Program-made: the position numbers and the translations under genes | DNA from: Pelecanus crispus | Lineage: Eukaryota > Chordata > Aves > Pelecaniformes > Pelecanidae | DNA length: 64,000 bases | NCBI RefSeq assembly: GCF_030463565.1 | Contig: NC_134659.1 | Span: 7,572,511 to 7,636,510 of the forward strand | Direction: 5' to 3' | Notes under the pieces: model-generated | Told to the model about the DNA's origin: nothing | What the model saw: the letters and a program-made list of their open reading frames with translations, nothing else | Databases searched by the model: none | Part shown: piece by piece, positions 40,001 through 64,000 of the stretch | Layout: every line of letters starts with the position of its first letter | How positions within the stretch are numbered: position 1 is the stretch's first letter

Positions 40001-42569
40001 AGTTCCCAGTTCCCAGCGCTGGCTGCCTGGTTCCCGGTTCTGGGTGCCCAGTTCCCGGTTCCCGGTGCCCAGTCACTGCTGCCCAGTTCCCAGTGCCCAG
40101 TTCCCAGCGCTGGCTGCCTGGTTCCCGGTTCTGGGTGCCCAGTTCCCGGTTCCCGGTGCCCAGTCACTGCTGCCCAGTTCCCGGTGCCCAGTTCCCAGCG
40201 CTGGCTGCCTGGTTCCCAGTGCTGGGTGCCAGGTTCCTGGTGCCCAGTTGCCGCTGCCCAGTTCCCGGTGCTGGGTGCCCAGTGCCTGGTTCCTGATGCC
40301 CACTGCCCAGTGCTGGGTTCCTGGTGCCTGGTTACTGGGTGCCCAGTTCCCAGTGCCCGGTTCCCAGTGCTGGGTGCCAGGTTCCTGGTGCCCAGTTCCC
40401 GCTGCTGGGTGCCCAGTTCCCAGTGCCCGGTTCCCAGTACTGGATGCCTGGTTCCTGGTGCTGGGTTCCCAGTGCCCAGTTCCTGGGTACCCAGTTCCCA
40501 GTGCCCGGTTCCCGGCGCCTGGTGCTGGGTGCCAGGTTCCTGGTGCCCAAATCCCAGTGCTGGGTGCCCGGTTCCTGGTGCTGGGTGCCCAGTTCCCTGT
40601 TCCTGATGCCCACTGCCCAGTGCAGGCTTCCCAGTGCCTGGTTACTGGATGCCCATTTCCCAGTGCCCAGTTCCCGGTGCCCACTGCCCAGTGCAGGGCT
40701 CCCAGTGCCTGGTTCTGGGTGCTGGCTGCCAGATTCCCAGTGCCCAGTCAGTGCTGCCTGGTTCCCGCTGCCCAGTTCCCGGTTCCCGATGCCCACTGCC
40801 CAGTGCTGGGTTGCTGGTGCCCAGTTGCTGGGTGCCCATTTCCCAGTGCCCGGTTCCCGGTGCCCAGTTCCTGGTGCTGGGTGCCCAGTGCTGGCTGCCC
40901 GGTTCCCGGTTGCTGGGTGCCCATTTCCCAGTGTCCAGTTCTCGGTGCCCAGTTCCCAGTGCTGGATGCCAGGTTCCTGGTGGCCAGTTGCCGGTGCCTG
41001 GATCCCAGTGCTGGGTGCCCAGTTCCCGGTTCCCGATGCCCAGTGCCCGGTTCCCGGTGCCCAGTTCCCGGTGCTGGGTGCCAGATTCCTGGTGCACAGT
41101 CACCGCTGCCTGGTTCCCGGTGCCTGATTCCCAGTGCTGGCTGCCCGGTTCCCGGTGCCCAGTCACCACTGCCTGGTTCCCAGTTCCCGGTGCTGGGTTC
41201 CCAGTTCCCGGTGCTGGGTTCCCAGTTCCCAGTTCCCGGTTCCTGGTGCTGGCTGCCTGGTTCCCGGTGCCCAGTCACCGCTGCTGGGTTCCTGGTGCCC
41301 AGTCACCGCTGCCCGGTTGCCGGTGCCCGGTTCCCAGTGCTGGGTGCCTGGTGCCCGGTTCCCGGTGCCCAGTCACCGCTGCCCGGTTCCCGGTGCCTAG
41401 TTCCCAGTGCTGGGTGCCTGGTGCCCGGCGCTGGGTTCCCGGTTCCCAGTTCCCAGTGCTGGCTGCCCGGTTCCCGGTGCCCAGTTCCCAGTGCTGGCTG
41501 CCCGGTTCCCGGTGCCTGGTTCCCAGTGCTCGGTCCCAGTTCCCGGTGCCCGGTTCCTGGTGCCCAGTCACCGCTGCCCAGTTCCCAGTGCTGGCTGCCT
41601 GGTTCCCAGTGCCCAGTCACCGCTGCCCGGTTCCCAGTGCTGGCTGCCCGGTTCCCGGTTCCCGGTGCCCAGTCACCGCTGCCCGGTTCCCAGTGCTGGC
41701 TGCCCGGTTCCCGGTTCCCAGTGCTGGCTGCCCGGTGCCCGGTTCCCAGTCACCGCTGCCCACTTCCCAGTGCCCAGTTCCCGGTGCTGGCTGCCCGGTT
41801 CCCGGTGCCTGGTTCCCAGTTCCCGGTTCCCAGTGCTGGCTGCCCGGTTTCCGGTGCCTGGTTCCCGGTGCCCAGTCACCGCTGCCCGGTTCCCGGTGCC
41901 TAGTTCCCAGTGCTGGGTGCCCAGTGCCTGGCGCTGGGTTCCCGGTTCCCAGTTCCCAGTGCTGGCTGCCCGGTTCCCGGTGCCCGGTTCCCAGTGCTGG
42001 CTGCCCGGTTCCCGGTGCCTGGTTCCCGGTGCCCAGTCACCGCTGCCCGGTTCCCAGTGCTGGCTGCCCGCTGCCCGGTTCCCGGTGCCCAGTCACCGCT
42101 GCCCGGTTCCCAGTGCTGGCTGCCCGCTGCCCGGTTCCCGGTACCCAGTCACCGCTGCCCGGTTCCCAGTGCTGGCTGCCCGCTGCCCGGTTCCCGGTAC
42201 CCAGTCACCGCTGCCCGGTTCCCAGTGCTGGCTGCCCGGTTCCCGGTGCTGGGTTGCCGGTGCCCGGTTCCCGGTGCCCACCGCCCCAGCGCTGCCTCCC
42301 GGCCGCCCGCTGCCCGCCTACCGCGCGGCGGCGCTAGGACCGGGGGGCGGCGGGCGCGGTTCCCTTCGCGGCAGCCCCCCCCCCCCGCCCCCCCCCGCCC
42401 GCCCCCGCCGCCGCCGCCGCCGCCGCCGCCGCCCCTCACCCGGCTCTGCCGGCGGCCCGGCCCGCTCCACCCAGGCGCTCCAGCTCTGCCCCGCGAACTC
42501 GTCCAGGCTGGGCAGCCGCCGCTCCGCCGCCATCGCCGCCGCCGCCGCCGCGCGCCCACGCGCCGCCAT
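28043..42569 (-). CDS. ATXN7L2: ATXN7L2, ataxin-7-like SAGA subunit (ten coding exons seen)
   Basis: Paralogue of ataxin-7, the anchor of the SAGA deubiquitinase module in the nucleus. Coding exons on the minus strand: 42,569-42,440, 36,997-36,923, 36,784-36,680, 36,490-36,292, 36,199-35,919, 35,217-35,135, 35,016-34,774, 34,675-34,494, 33,228-33,132 and 28,876-28,043; nearly all have GT-AG borders and matching phases. Exon 1 gives RRLPSLDEFAGQSWSAWVER. Exon 3 holds the N-terminal zinc finger, FGHCPAHDEFYLVVCNHC with a later HC-ERRH. The SCA7 domain spans exons 5-7 (KKLARKECDLNRQCGVLNPD). Exon 9 to 10 reads SMLERHLSSHMWRKIPPAAEP. A serine/acid stretch (VSSEESEEEGGEE) is in exon 8. The upstream of two in-frame ATGs (42,569, not 42,533) matches the mammalian N-terminus. 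Three G/C runs (34,674-34,676, 28,482-28,489, 28,117-28,124) each need one base fewer to keep frame; the total is then 742 codons, close to the human 722. The last visible residues are GFEEKRSALK before a GTAGGG donor; the terminal exon was not found. Confidence 0.96.
28965..32200. repeat. 78-bp minisatellite in the ATXN7L2 intron between exons 9 and 10
   Basis: About 40 head-to-tail copies of a 78-bp unit carrying AAATCTCCGCTCCCATCCC, TGCATCCCCTCTACGTACC, CCGATTTAGGTGGGGAGGGG and TGAGATGGGGCCCCCC. The period is exact in the centre (TACGTAC at 30,131, 30,209, 30,287). Edge units are more diverged, as expected of older units at array margins. The same family reappears at 33,340-34,470. On the plus strand many frames stay open, giving PKSPLPSLHPLYVPPRF-like peptides that are not genes. 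Confidence 0.96.
32330..33131 (-). repeat. Array of six partial copies of ATXN7L2 exon 9 with its 5' splice site
   Basis: Downstream of the true exon 9 (33,228-33,132) its last 40-50 bases recur six times at about 33,035, 32,915, 32,801, 32,679, 32,497 and 32,394. They read CATGCTGGAGCGGCACCTCA and CTCCCACATGTGGAGGTGAG on the minus strand and are separated by CAGCACCCCC repeats. In the exon frame a copy encodes SMLERHLSSHMWR. Most copies keep the AG|GTGAGG donor. Copies at 32,679 and 33,035 read GTGGTGGTGAGG instead, still with GGTGAG. None has the acceptor end of the exon, so they cannot be whole exons; they could act as alternative 5' splice sites. Confidence 0.9.
33340..34470. repeat. 78-bp family minisatellite in the ATXN7L2 intron between exons 8 and 9
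   Basis: About 14 units related to the 28,965-32,200 array, with variant phrases CATCCCCACTATGTGCCCCC and TTCAGGTGTGCAGGGGTTGAG. Units alternate between those with CTGCATCCCCACTA and those with CTGACCCCTGCTA, suggesting a two-unit higher-order period. The two arrays flank exon 9. Confidence 0.92.
37420..38790. repeat. 32-bp minisatellite in ATXN7L2 intron 1
   Basis: About 43 units of CCATACTGGGTGCCCAGTCC plus a variable CCAGCTGTG or TCTGGCCAAG arm; period 32 bp (for example 37,921 and 37,953). Marker variants such as GGACATCCAGTCCCATCTGG recur about 320 bp apart, so ten-unit blocks have been copied. Intronic. Confidence 0.95.
39190..42260. repeat. GGTTCCCGGTGCCCAGTTCC minisatellite in ATXN7L2 intron 1
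   Basis: About 3 kb of TTCCCGGTGCCCAG and TTCCCAGTGCTGGCTGCC modules. Between 39,720 and 40,200 a higher-order unit of about 84 bp (marked by CAGTCACTGCTGCC) repeats six times. Further blocks marked by CAGTCACCGCTGCC follow to 42,210. Up to 911 codons stay open in one frame; amino-acid content is only Pro, Val, Ser, Cys, Gly, Ala and a few others, so it is not a gene. Confidence 0.95.
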
Positions 42570-42607
42570 CGCCGCCGCCGCGGGAGCGCGCGCGCCCCCC
42601 CCCCGCT

Positions 42608-42638
<31 letters not shown>
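42405..42638. repeat. CCG trinucleotide tracts on both sides of ATXN7L2 exon 1
   Basis: About nine CCG units at 42,405-42,431 lie within intron 1, a few bases after the exon 1 donor. About ten units at 42,609-42,638 lie upstream of the start codon, where the 5' untranslated region is expected. On the transcript these read CGG. A CpG-rich promoter with CCCCGCCCCGCC boxes follows at 42,705-42,730. Confidence 0.85.
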
Positions 42639-42640
<2 letters not shown>

Positions 42641-42734
42641 CCGCGCGCCCCCGCGCATGCGCCGCGCGCCCCCGCCCGCCCCGCGGCACCACGGGCGGTG
42701 TAGTCCCCGCCCCGCCCCGCCCCGCCCCGGGGCT

Positions 42735-43965
42735 GCCCCCGGTGTGCGGGGCCGGGACCCCCGGTGCGGGGCCGGGATCCCCCCGGTGTGCGGGGCCGGG
42801 ACCCCCGGTGCGGGGCCGGGATCCCCCCGGTGCGGGGCTGGAACCCCCGGTGCGGGGCCGGGATCCCCCCGGTGTGCGGGGCTGGGACCCCCGGTGTGTG
42901 GGGCCGGGACCCCCGGTGCGGGGCTGGGAGCCCCCCGGTGCGGGGCTGGAACCCCCGGTGTGCGGGGCCGGGATCCCCGGTGCGGGGCCGGGATCCCCGG
43001 TGCGGGGCTGGGAGCCCCCCGGTGTGCGGGGCCGGGACCCCCCCCGGTGTGCGGGGCCGGGACCCCCGGTGTGCGGGGCTGGGACCCCCCCGGTGCGGGG
43101 CTGGAACCCCCGGTGTGCGGGGCCGGGACCCCCGGTGCGGGGCCGGGACCCCCGGTGCGGGGCCGGGATCCCCCCGGTGCGGGGCTGGAACCCCCGGTGT
43201 GCGGGGCCGGGATCCCCGGTGCGGGGCCGGGATCCCCGGTGCGGGGCTGGGAGCCCCCCGGTGTGCGGGGCCGGGACCCCCCCGGTGTGCGGGGCCGGGA
43301 CCCCCGGTGTGCGGGGCTGGGACCCCCCCGGTGCGGGGCTGGAACCCCCGGTGTGCGGGGCCGGGACCCCCGGTGCGGGGCCGGGACCCCCGGTGCGGGG
43401 CCGGGATCCCCCCGGTGCGGGGCTGGAACCCCCGGTGTGTGGGGCCGGGACCCCCCCGGTGTGCGGGGCCGGGATCCCCCCGGTGCGGGGCTGGAACCCC
43501 CGGTGTGTGGGGCCGGGACCCCCGGTGCGGGGCTGGGAGCCCCCCGGTGTGCGGGGCTGGGACCCCCGGTGTGTGGGGCCGGGACCCCCGGTGTGTGGGG
43601 CCGGGACGCCCCCGGTGTGCGGGGCTGGGACCCTCCCGGTGCGGGGCTGGAACCCCCGGTGTGTGGGGCCGGGACGCCCCCGGTGCGGGGCCGGGACCCC
43701 CCCGGTGTGCGGGGCCGGGATCCTCCCGGTGCGGGGCCGGGAACCCCCCCGGTATGGAGCTGGAGCCCCCGGTGCAGGGCTGGGACCCCCCCGGTGTGGG
43801 GCTGGGACCCCCCCGGTGCGGGGCCGGGACCCCCGGTGCGGGGCCGGGACCCCCGGTGCGGGGCTGGAGCCCCGGTGTGCGGGGCCACAACCTCCCGGTG
43901 TGCGGGGCCGGGACCCCCGGTGCGGGGCCGCGGGCAGCACAGACCCCTCTGCGGGGCCGGGGGTC
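42735..43965. repeat. CCGGTGCGGGGCCGGGACCC minisatellite upstream of ATXN7L2
   Basis: Units of about 20-22 bp, CCGGTGTGCGGGGCCGGGAC followed by CCC, alternate in three forms (GGGACCC, GGGATCC, CTGGAACC). They are arranged in longer blocks with shared order, for example 42,960-43,090 and 43,195-43,330. Every unit holds CpG dinucleotides and G-runs. It begins directly upstream of the ATXN7L2 promoter. Confidence 0.95.
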
Positions 43966-43969
43966 CCGG

Positions 43970-45330
43970 TACGGGGCTGGGGGTCCCTATAGCTCCTTAC
44001 AGGGGCCAGGGGTCCTTATAGCTCCATACAGGCCCAGGGGTCCCTATAGCTCCTTACAGGGGCCGGGGGTCCTTATAGCTCCATGTGGGCCTGGGGGTCC
44101 CTATAGCCCCTTACAGGGGCCGGGGGTCCTTATAGCTCCATACGGGCCCAGGGGTCCCTATAGCTCCTTACAGGGGCCGGGGGTCCTTATAGCTCCATAC
44201 AGGCCCAGGGGTCCCTATAGCCCCTTACAGGGGCCGGGGGTCCTTATAGCTCCATACGGGCCCAGGGGTCCCTATAGCCCCTTACAGGGGCCGGGGGTCC
44301 TTATAGCTCCATACGGGCCCAGGGGTCCCTATAGCCCCTTACAGGGGCCGGGGGTCCTTATAGCTCCATACAGGCCCAGGGGTCCCTATAGCCCCTTACA
44401 GGGGCCGGGGGTCCTTATAGCTCCATGTGGGCCTGGGGGTCCCTATAGCCCCTTACAGGGGCCGGGGGTCCTTATAGCCCCATATGGGGCCAGGGGTCCT
44501 TATATAGACCTTACAGGGCTGAGGCCCAGGGGTCCCTATACGGGGCTGGACAGCCAGAGGTGACATATAGTCCTATACGGGGCTGGGGGTCCTTATAGCC
44601 ATATATGGGGCTGGGGGTCCTTATATAGCCCTTATGGGGCCGGGGGTCCCTATATGGGGCTGGGCAGCCAGGGGTGACAGAGAGCCCTATTTGGGGCCGG
44701 GGGTCCCTATATAGCCCTATACGGGGCTGGGGGTCCCTATATAGCCCTACATGGTGCTGGGGGTCCATATAGCCCTATATGGTGCTGGGGGCCAGGGGTC
44801 CCTATACAGGGCTGGACAGCCAGGGGTGACCCCTATACAGGGCTGGGGGTCCCATATAACCCTATACTGATGGGGCTGGGGACGAGGGGTCCATATGCTC
44901 CTATATGGGGCTGGGGGTCCTATATACCCCTATACAGGGCTGGGGGCCAGGGGTCCATATACCCCTATACGGGGCTGGAGAGCCAGGGGCAACATATAGC
45001 CCTATATGGTGCTGGGGGTCCTATATACCCCTATACAGGGCCAGGGTCCAATAGCTATATATGGTGCTGGGGGTCCTATGTAACCCTACACAGGGCTGGA
45101 CAGCCAGGGGCAACATATAGCCCTATATGGGGCTGGGGGCCGGAGCTCCTATATACCCCTATTTCAGGGCTGGGACCTGCAGATCCATATAGCCCTATAC
45201 AGGGCTGGGGGTCCTATATATCCCTATACAGGGCTGGGGGCCGGGGGTCCTATATAGCCCTATACAGGGCTGGGGACCCAAGTTATCCCTATATGGGGCT
45301 GGGGGCCGGGGGTCCTATATAGCCCTATAC
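43970..45330. repeat. GGGTCCTTATAGCTCCATAC minisatellite, degenerate to the right
   Basis: Units of about 57 bp pair GGGTCCCTATAGCCCCTTAC with GGGTCCTTATAGCTCCATAC to about 44,480. Beyond that the units become irregular but keep CCTATA, GGGGCTGGGGGTCC and ACAGCCAGGGGT phrases to about 45,330. Intergenic. Confidence 0.93.
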
Positions 45331-45760
45331 AGGGCTGGGGACGCAAGTTATCCCTATACAGGGCCCGGAATCCAGGGGGTATATATATATATATATATAC
45401 CCCCCCTATACAGGGCTGGGGACCTGGGGTTATCCCTATACGGGGCTGGACTCCCAGGGGTCATATATGTCCCTGGCACAGGGCTGGACAGCCAGGGGTG
45501 ATGTATATACACTTCCTGCATGCAGCTGGGGACCCAGGGCTTCTATACGTCCCTATACAGAACGGGACACCCAAGTGCTGTATACCCCTCTATAGAGCTG
45601 GACAGCAGGGGTTATCTATGCCCTTATAGGGGGCAGGATGCCCAGGGGTTATATATAGCCCCCATACATCAGCAGGTATCCAATGTTTAATTACTCCCTG
45701 TATAGAGCTGCATACCCAGAGTTATACACAGCCCCTATATAGAGCTGGGCACCCAGGTGT
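45330..45760. repeat. Transition zone with a (TA)n microsatellite
   Basis: Contains an uninterrupted (TA)n run at 45,380-45,399. Around it lie degenerate pieces related to both neighbouring arrays (CCTATACAGGGCTGG, GACACCCAGGGGT), which suggests that one array evolved into the other. Confidence 0.7.
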
Positions 45761-45769
45761 TATGAATGT

Positions 45770-48350
45770 ATGGAGCAGGACACCCAGGGGTTGCATATAG
45801 CCCCTATATAAAGCTGCCTGTACGCAGCAGGACACCCAGGGGTTGCATATAGCCCCTATATAAAGCTGCCTGTACGCAGCAGGACACCCAGGGGTTGCAT
45901 ATACCCCCTATATAAAGCTGCCTGTACGCAGCAGGACACCCAGGGGTTGCATATAGCCCCTATATAAAGCTGCCTGTACGCAGCAGGACACCCAGGGGTT
46001 GCATATACCCCCTATATAGCTGCCTGTATGGAGCAGGACACCCAGGGGTTGCATATAGCCCCTATATAGCTGCCTGTATGGAGCAGGACACCCAGGGGTT
46101 GCATATAGCCCCTATATAAAGCTCCTTGCATGGAGCAGGACACCCAGGGGGTGCATATAGCCCCTATATAAAGCTCCTTGCATGGAGCAGGACACCCAGG
46201 GGGTGCATATAGCCCCTATATAAAGCTCCTTGCATGGAGCAGGACACCCAGGGGGTGCATATAGCCCCTATATAAAGCTCCCTGTATGCAGCAGGACACC
46301 CAGGGGTTGCATATACCCCCTATATAAAGCTGCCTGTACGCAGCAGGACACCCAGGGGTTGCATATACCCCCTATATAAAGCTCCCTGTACGCAGCAGGA
46401 CACCCAGGGGTTGCATATAGCCCCTATATAAAGCTCCCTGTACGCAGCAGGACACCCAGGGGTTGCATATAGCCCCTATATAAAGCTGCCTGTACGCAGC
46501 AGGACACCCAGGGGTTGCATATACCCCCTATATAAAGCTGCCTGTACCCAGCAGGACACCCAGGGGTTGCATATACCCCCTATATAAAGCTGCCTGTACG
46601 CAGCAGGACACCCAGGGGTTGCATATAGCCCCTATATAAAGCTGCCTGTACGCAGCAGGACACCCAGGGGTTGCATATACCCCCTATATAAAGCTGCCTG
46701 TACGCAGCAGGACACCCAGGGGTTGCATATAGCCCCTATATAAAGCTGCCTGTACGCAGCAGGACACCCAGGGGTTGCATATACCCCCTATATAAAGCTG
46801 CCTGTACGCAGCAGGACACCCAGGGGTTGCATATAGCCCCTATATAAAGCTGCCTGTACGCAGCAGGACACCCAGGGGTTGCATATAGCCCCTATATAAA
46901 GCTCCCTGTACGCAGCAGGACACCCAGGGGTTGCATATACCCCCTATATAAAGCTCCCTGTACGCAGCAGGACACCCAGGGGTTGCATATAGCCCCTATA
47001 TAAAGCTCCCTGTACGCAGCAGGACACCCAGGGGTTGCATATACCCCCTATATAAAGCTCCCTGTACGCAGCAGGACACCCAGGGGTTGCATATAGCCCC
47101 TATATAAAGCTCCCTGTACGCAGCAGGACACCCAGGGGTTGCATATAGCCCCTATATAAAGCTGCCTGTACGCAGCAGGACACCCAGGGGTTGCATATAG
47201 CCCCTATATAAAGCTCCCTGTACGCAGCAGGACACCCAGGGGTTGCATATACCCCCTATATAAAGCTCCCTGTACGCAGCAGGACACCCAGGGGTTGCAT
47301 ATACCCCCTATATAAAGCTGCCTGTACGCAGCAGGACACCCAGGGGTTGCATATACCCCCTATATAAAGCTGCCTGTACGCAGCAGGACACCCAGGGGTT
47401 GCATATACCCCCTATATAAAGCTCCCTGTACGCAGCAGGACACCCAGGGGTTGCATATAGCCCCTATATAAAGCTCCCTGTACGCAGCAGGACACCCAGG
47501 GGTTGCATATACCCCCTATATAAAGCTCCCTGTACGCAGCAGGACACCCAGGGGTTGCATATACCCCCTATATAAAGCTGCCTGTACGCAGCAGGACACC
47601 CAGGGGTTGCATATACCCCCTATATAAAGCTGCCTGTACGCAGCAGGACACCCAGGGGTTGCATATAGCCCCTATATAAAGCTCCTTGCATGGAGCAGGA
47701 CACCCAGGGGTTGCATATAGCCCCTATATAAAGCTCCTTGCATGGAGCAGGACACCCAGGGGTTGCATATACCCCCTATATAAAGCTGCCTGTACGCAGC
47801 AGGACACCCAGGGGTTGCATATACCCCCTATATAAAGCTGCCTGTACGCAGCAGGACACCCAGGGGTTGCATATACCCCCTATATAAAGCTCCCTGTACG
47901 CAGCAGGACACCCAGGGGTTGCATATAGCCCCTATATAAAGCTCCCTGTACGCAGCAGGACACCCAGGGGTTGCATATACCCCCTATATAAAGCTCCCTG
48001 TACGCAGCAGGACACCCAGGGGTTGCATATACCCCCTATATAAAGCTGCCTGTACGCAGCAGGACACCCAGGGGTTGCATATAGCCCCTATATAAAGCTC
48101 CTTGCATGGAGCAGGACACCCAGGGGTTGCATATAGCCCCTATATAAAGCTGCCTGTACGCAGCAGGACACCCAGGGGTTGCATATACCCCCTATATAAA
48201 GCTGCCTGTACGCAGCAGGACACCCAGGGGTTGCATATAGCCCCTATATAAAGCTCCTTGCATGGAGCAGGACACCCAGGGGTTGCATATACCCCCTATA
48301 TAGCTGCCTGTACGGAGCAGGACACCCAGGGGTTGCATATAGCCCCTATA
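45770..48350. repeat. 52-bp minisatellite, about 49 units each with CCTATATAAAG
   Basis: Unit: GCCTGTACGCAGCAGGACAC, CCAGGGGTTGCATATAGCCC, CTATATAAAGCT; period 52 bp (for example TATATAAAG at 46,321 and 46,373). Variants: CCTTGCATGGAGCAGG units near 46,120-46,270, 47,680-47,760 and 48,100, and a CATATACCCCC alternative. Units lacking AAAG (CTATATAGCTG) lie near 46,010-46,080 and 48,295. Almost every unit contains TATATAAAG, a match to the TATA-box consensus on the plus strand. The array lies between the 3' end of SYPL2 and the ATXN7L2 promoter. Confidence 0.97.
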
Positions 48351-48507
48351 TAGAGCCAGACACCGGGGGTCACAGGCCCCCCTATATAGAGCTGGTACCC
48401 AGGCCTTTTATCCGCCCCGCACGCAGCCGCGGCGCCCGGGGTTCCGCGCAGCCCCCGTACAGAACGGGACCCCCGGGCCCCTATATACAGCCGGGCAGCA
48501 GCCGCTA

Positions 48508-55307
<6,800 letters not shown>

Positions 55308-55608
55308 GGCCGGGCCGGGGGCGGTCGGTGCTGCCTCCGCCGCCCGCTGGGACCGCTCCCGCTGTCAGAGCCGCCACCGGGAACCCCACCGCCCCCGGGG
55401 CCGGGCAGCACCGCCCCGCCCCCGGCAGGGCCCCCGGTCCGCCCCTGGACACCCCCGGGACAGCCCCCAGCCCCGGTCCGCCCCAGGGCCCCCCGCCCAG
55501 CGCGGAGCCGGCCCCCGGCGGGATGGGCAAACCCACTCCCGGGGGAGGGGGGGGGCGACCCCCAATTAGCGTCCCTGTGCTCCTCAGTCCTGGAACGGGA
55601 CGGGGAGC

Positions 55609-55680
55609 CCCGGTGCGGCACCGACGGTCCCGTTACCGGCCCCCGGGGGCCGGTAACGGGACCGTCGGTGCCGCACCGGG
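55609..55680. repeat. Perfect 72-bp palindrome between SYPL2 and PSMA5
   Basis: 55,609-55,644 and 55,645-55,680 are exact reverse complements with no spacer, centred on CCCCC|GGGGG. The left arm begins CCCGGTGCGGCACCGACGG. It lies in the intergenic region about 300 bp upstream of the SYPL2 start and 450 bp upstream of the PSMA5 start. It could extrude a cruciform, or it could be a fold-back artefact of sequencing. Confidence 0.95.
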
Positions 55681-55739
55681 AGCCGGGTGCCGGGCACGGC
55701 CCCGGAGGAACCGGGGGCATCGCAATGCCTCTGCCCCGG

Positions 55740-56132
55740 CGCCCCCTCCCCGGTGCCCGCCCGCCTCGCCCCTCTACCGGGCTGGCCCCGCCCCCTCGCG
55801 CTGGCCCCGCCCCTCTACCCCTCATGCCCCGCCCCCTGGCGCTGTCCCCGCCCCCCTACCGCTCTCCCTCCAATCCCCGCTGTCCACCGCTCCTCCCCTC
55901 CCTTCTCCCCCCTCCCTTAGCCCGCCCTCCGCCTTCTTCCATTGGCTAGACGGCGGGCGACGCGGCCCAATGGGAAGGCGTTGCGGGAGGAAGTGGGGCG
56001 AAGGGGCGGGGCGGCGCCTGCGCGCTGCGGGCCCGCTGGCCGGAAGCGGCGGAGCAGAACCCGGCGAGGGCAGCGCGGCGATCCCGCATCCGCCGCCCGT
56101 TCCCCCCCGCGCCCCCCGCCGCCGCCGCCATC
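55740..56132. promoter_or_regulatory. PSMA5 promoter, probably shared head-to-head with SYPL2
   Basis: Several CCCCGCCCC GC boxes (55,787-55,860), two opposed CCAAT boxes (ATTGG at 55,941-55,945, CCAAT at 55,967-55,971), a GCGCCTGCGCGCTGCG stretch (about 56,012) partly resembling an NRF1 site, and a CCGGAAGCGG ETS-type site (about 56,040). TATA-less and CpG-rich, typical of proteasome genes. The start codons of the two genes are 826 bp apart and diverge. Confidence 0.7.

Positions 56133-64000
<7,868 letters not shown>

Noticed and set aside
39168-41903. 911-codon open frame in the TTCCCGGTGCCCAG array
   Set aside because: It is repeat-derived, lies inside ATXN7L2 intron 1, and has parallel long frames on the other strand and phases.
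42764-44563. Glycine/proline collagen-like reading frames
   Set aside because: They come from the 20-22 bp CCGGTGCGGGG array and have no Gly-X-Y periodicity, signal peptide or splice structure.
45770-48350. CRISPR-like regularly spaced repeats
   Set aside because: The units are contiguous 52-mers with no unique spacers, in a eukaryotic genome: an ordinary minisatellite.

Overview
This window is nuclear DNA from a bird. It matches the vertebrate block that in human 1p13.3 runs GNAI3, GPR61, AMIGO1, (CYB561D1), ATXN7L2, SYPL2, PSMA5, and it keeps that order and relative orientation. Spliced genes with GT-AG introns, a CR1 LINE tail of the avian type at about 60.9 kb, and the extreme GC richness and tandem-repeat load all suggest a bird microchromosome-like region. 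The genes were recognised by translation from memory of the families; no search was run.

Layout. 1-5,364 is intron 1 of GNAI3 (minus strand). It has ordinary composition up to about 4.4 kb, then becomes polypyrimidine. GNAI3 exon 1 is at 5,365-5,482, with its promoter just upstream. The intronless receptor GPR61 (minus) is at 6,521-7,858. From 8 to 17.7 kb there is GC-rich flank, three large minisatellites, a Z-DNA-type tract and the probable AMIGO1 promoter. AMIGO1 (plus) appears twice, at 17,768-19,021 and 22,537-24,023, on either side of a 200-base N gap. The flanking repeats are doubled as well, so this looks like an unmerged contig overlap rather than a gene duplication. ATXN7L2 (minus) runs from 42,569 to at least 28,043 in ten visible coding exons, with introns filled by minisatellites. 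From 42.7 to 48.4 kb there are three abutting intergenic arrays, including about 49 copies of a 52-bp unit that each carry a TATA-box-like sequence. SYPL2 (minus) has six coding exons between 55,307 and 48,666. PSMA5 (plus) starts at 56,133, head-to-head with SYPL2, and runs off the right edge with seven of its coding exons visible.

The genes do not form a pathway. GNAI3 is a G-protein alpha subunit, GPR61 an orphan constitutively active receptor, AMIGO1 a neuronal adhesion protein and Kv2.1 partner, ATXN7L2 a SAGA deubiquitinase-module ataxin-7 paralogue, SYPL2 a triad-junction membrane protein of muscle, and PSMA5 a proteasome alpha ring subunit. They share a locus only by conserved synteny.

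The striking property is the repeat load. Well over a third of the window consists of more than a dozen unrelated minisatellite families, nearly all between 11 and 55 kb, ending abruptly on both sides. One family carries six copies of the end of an ATXN7L2 exon together with its 5' splice site. Several coding exons are one base out of frame, mostly at G or C runs, which points to consensus errors in a region that is hard to sequence. I found no new enzymatic or defence system. The unusual content is structural: repeats, splice-site arrays, a perfect palindrome and assembly artefacts.
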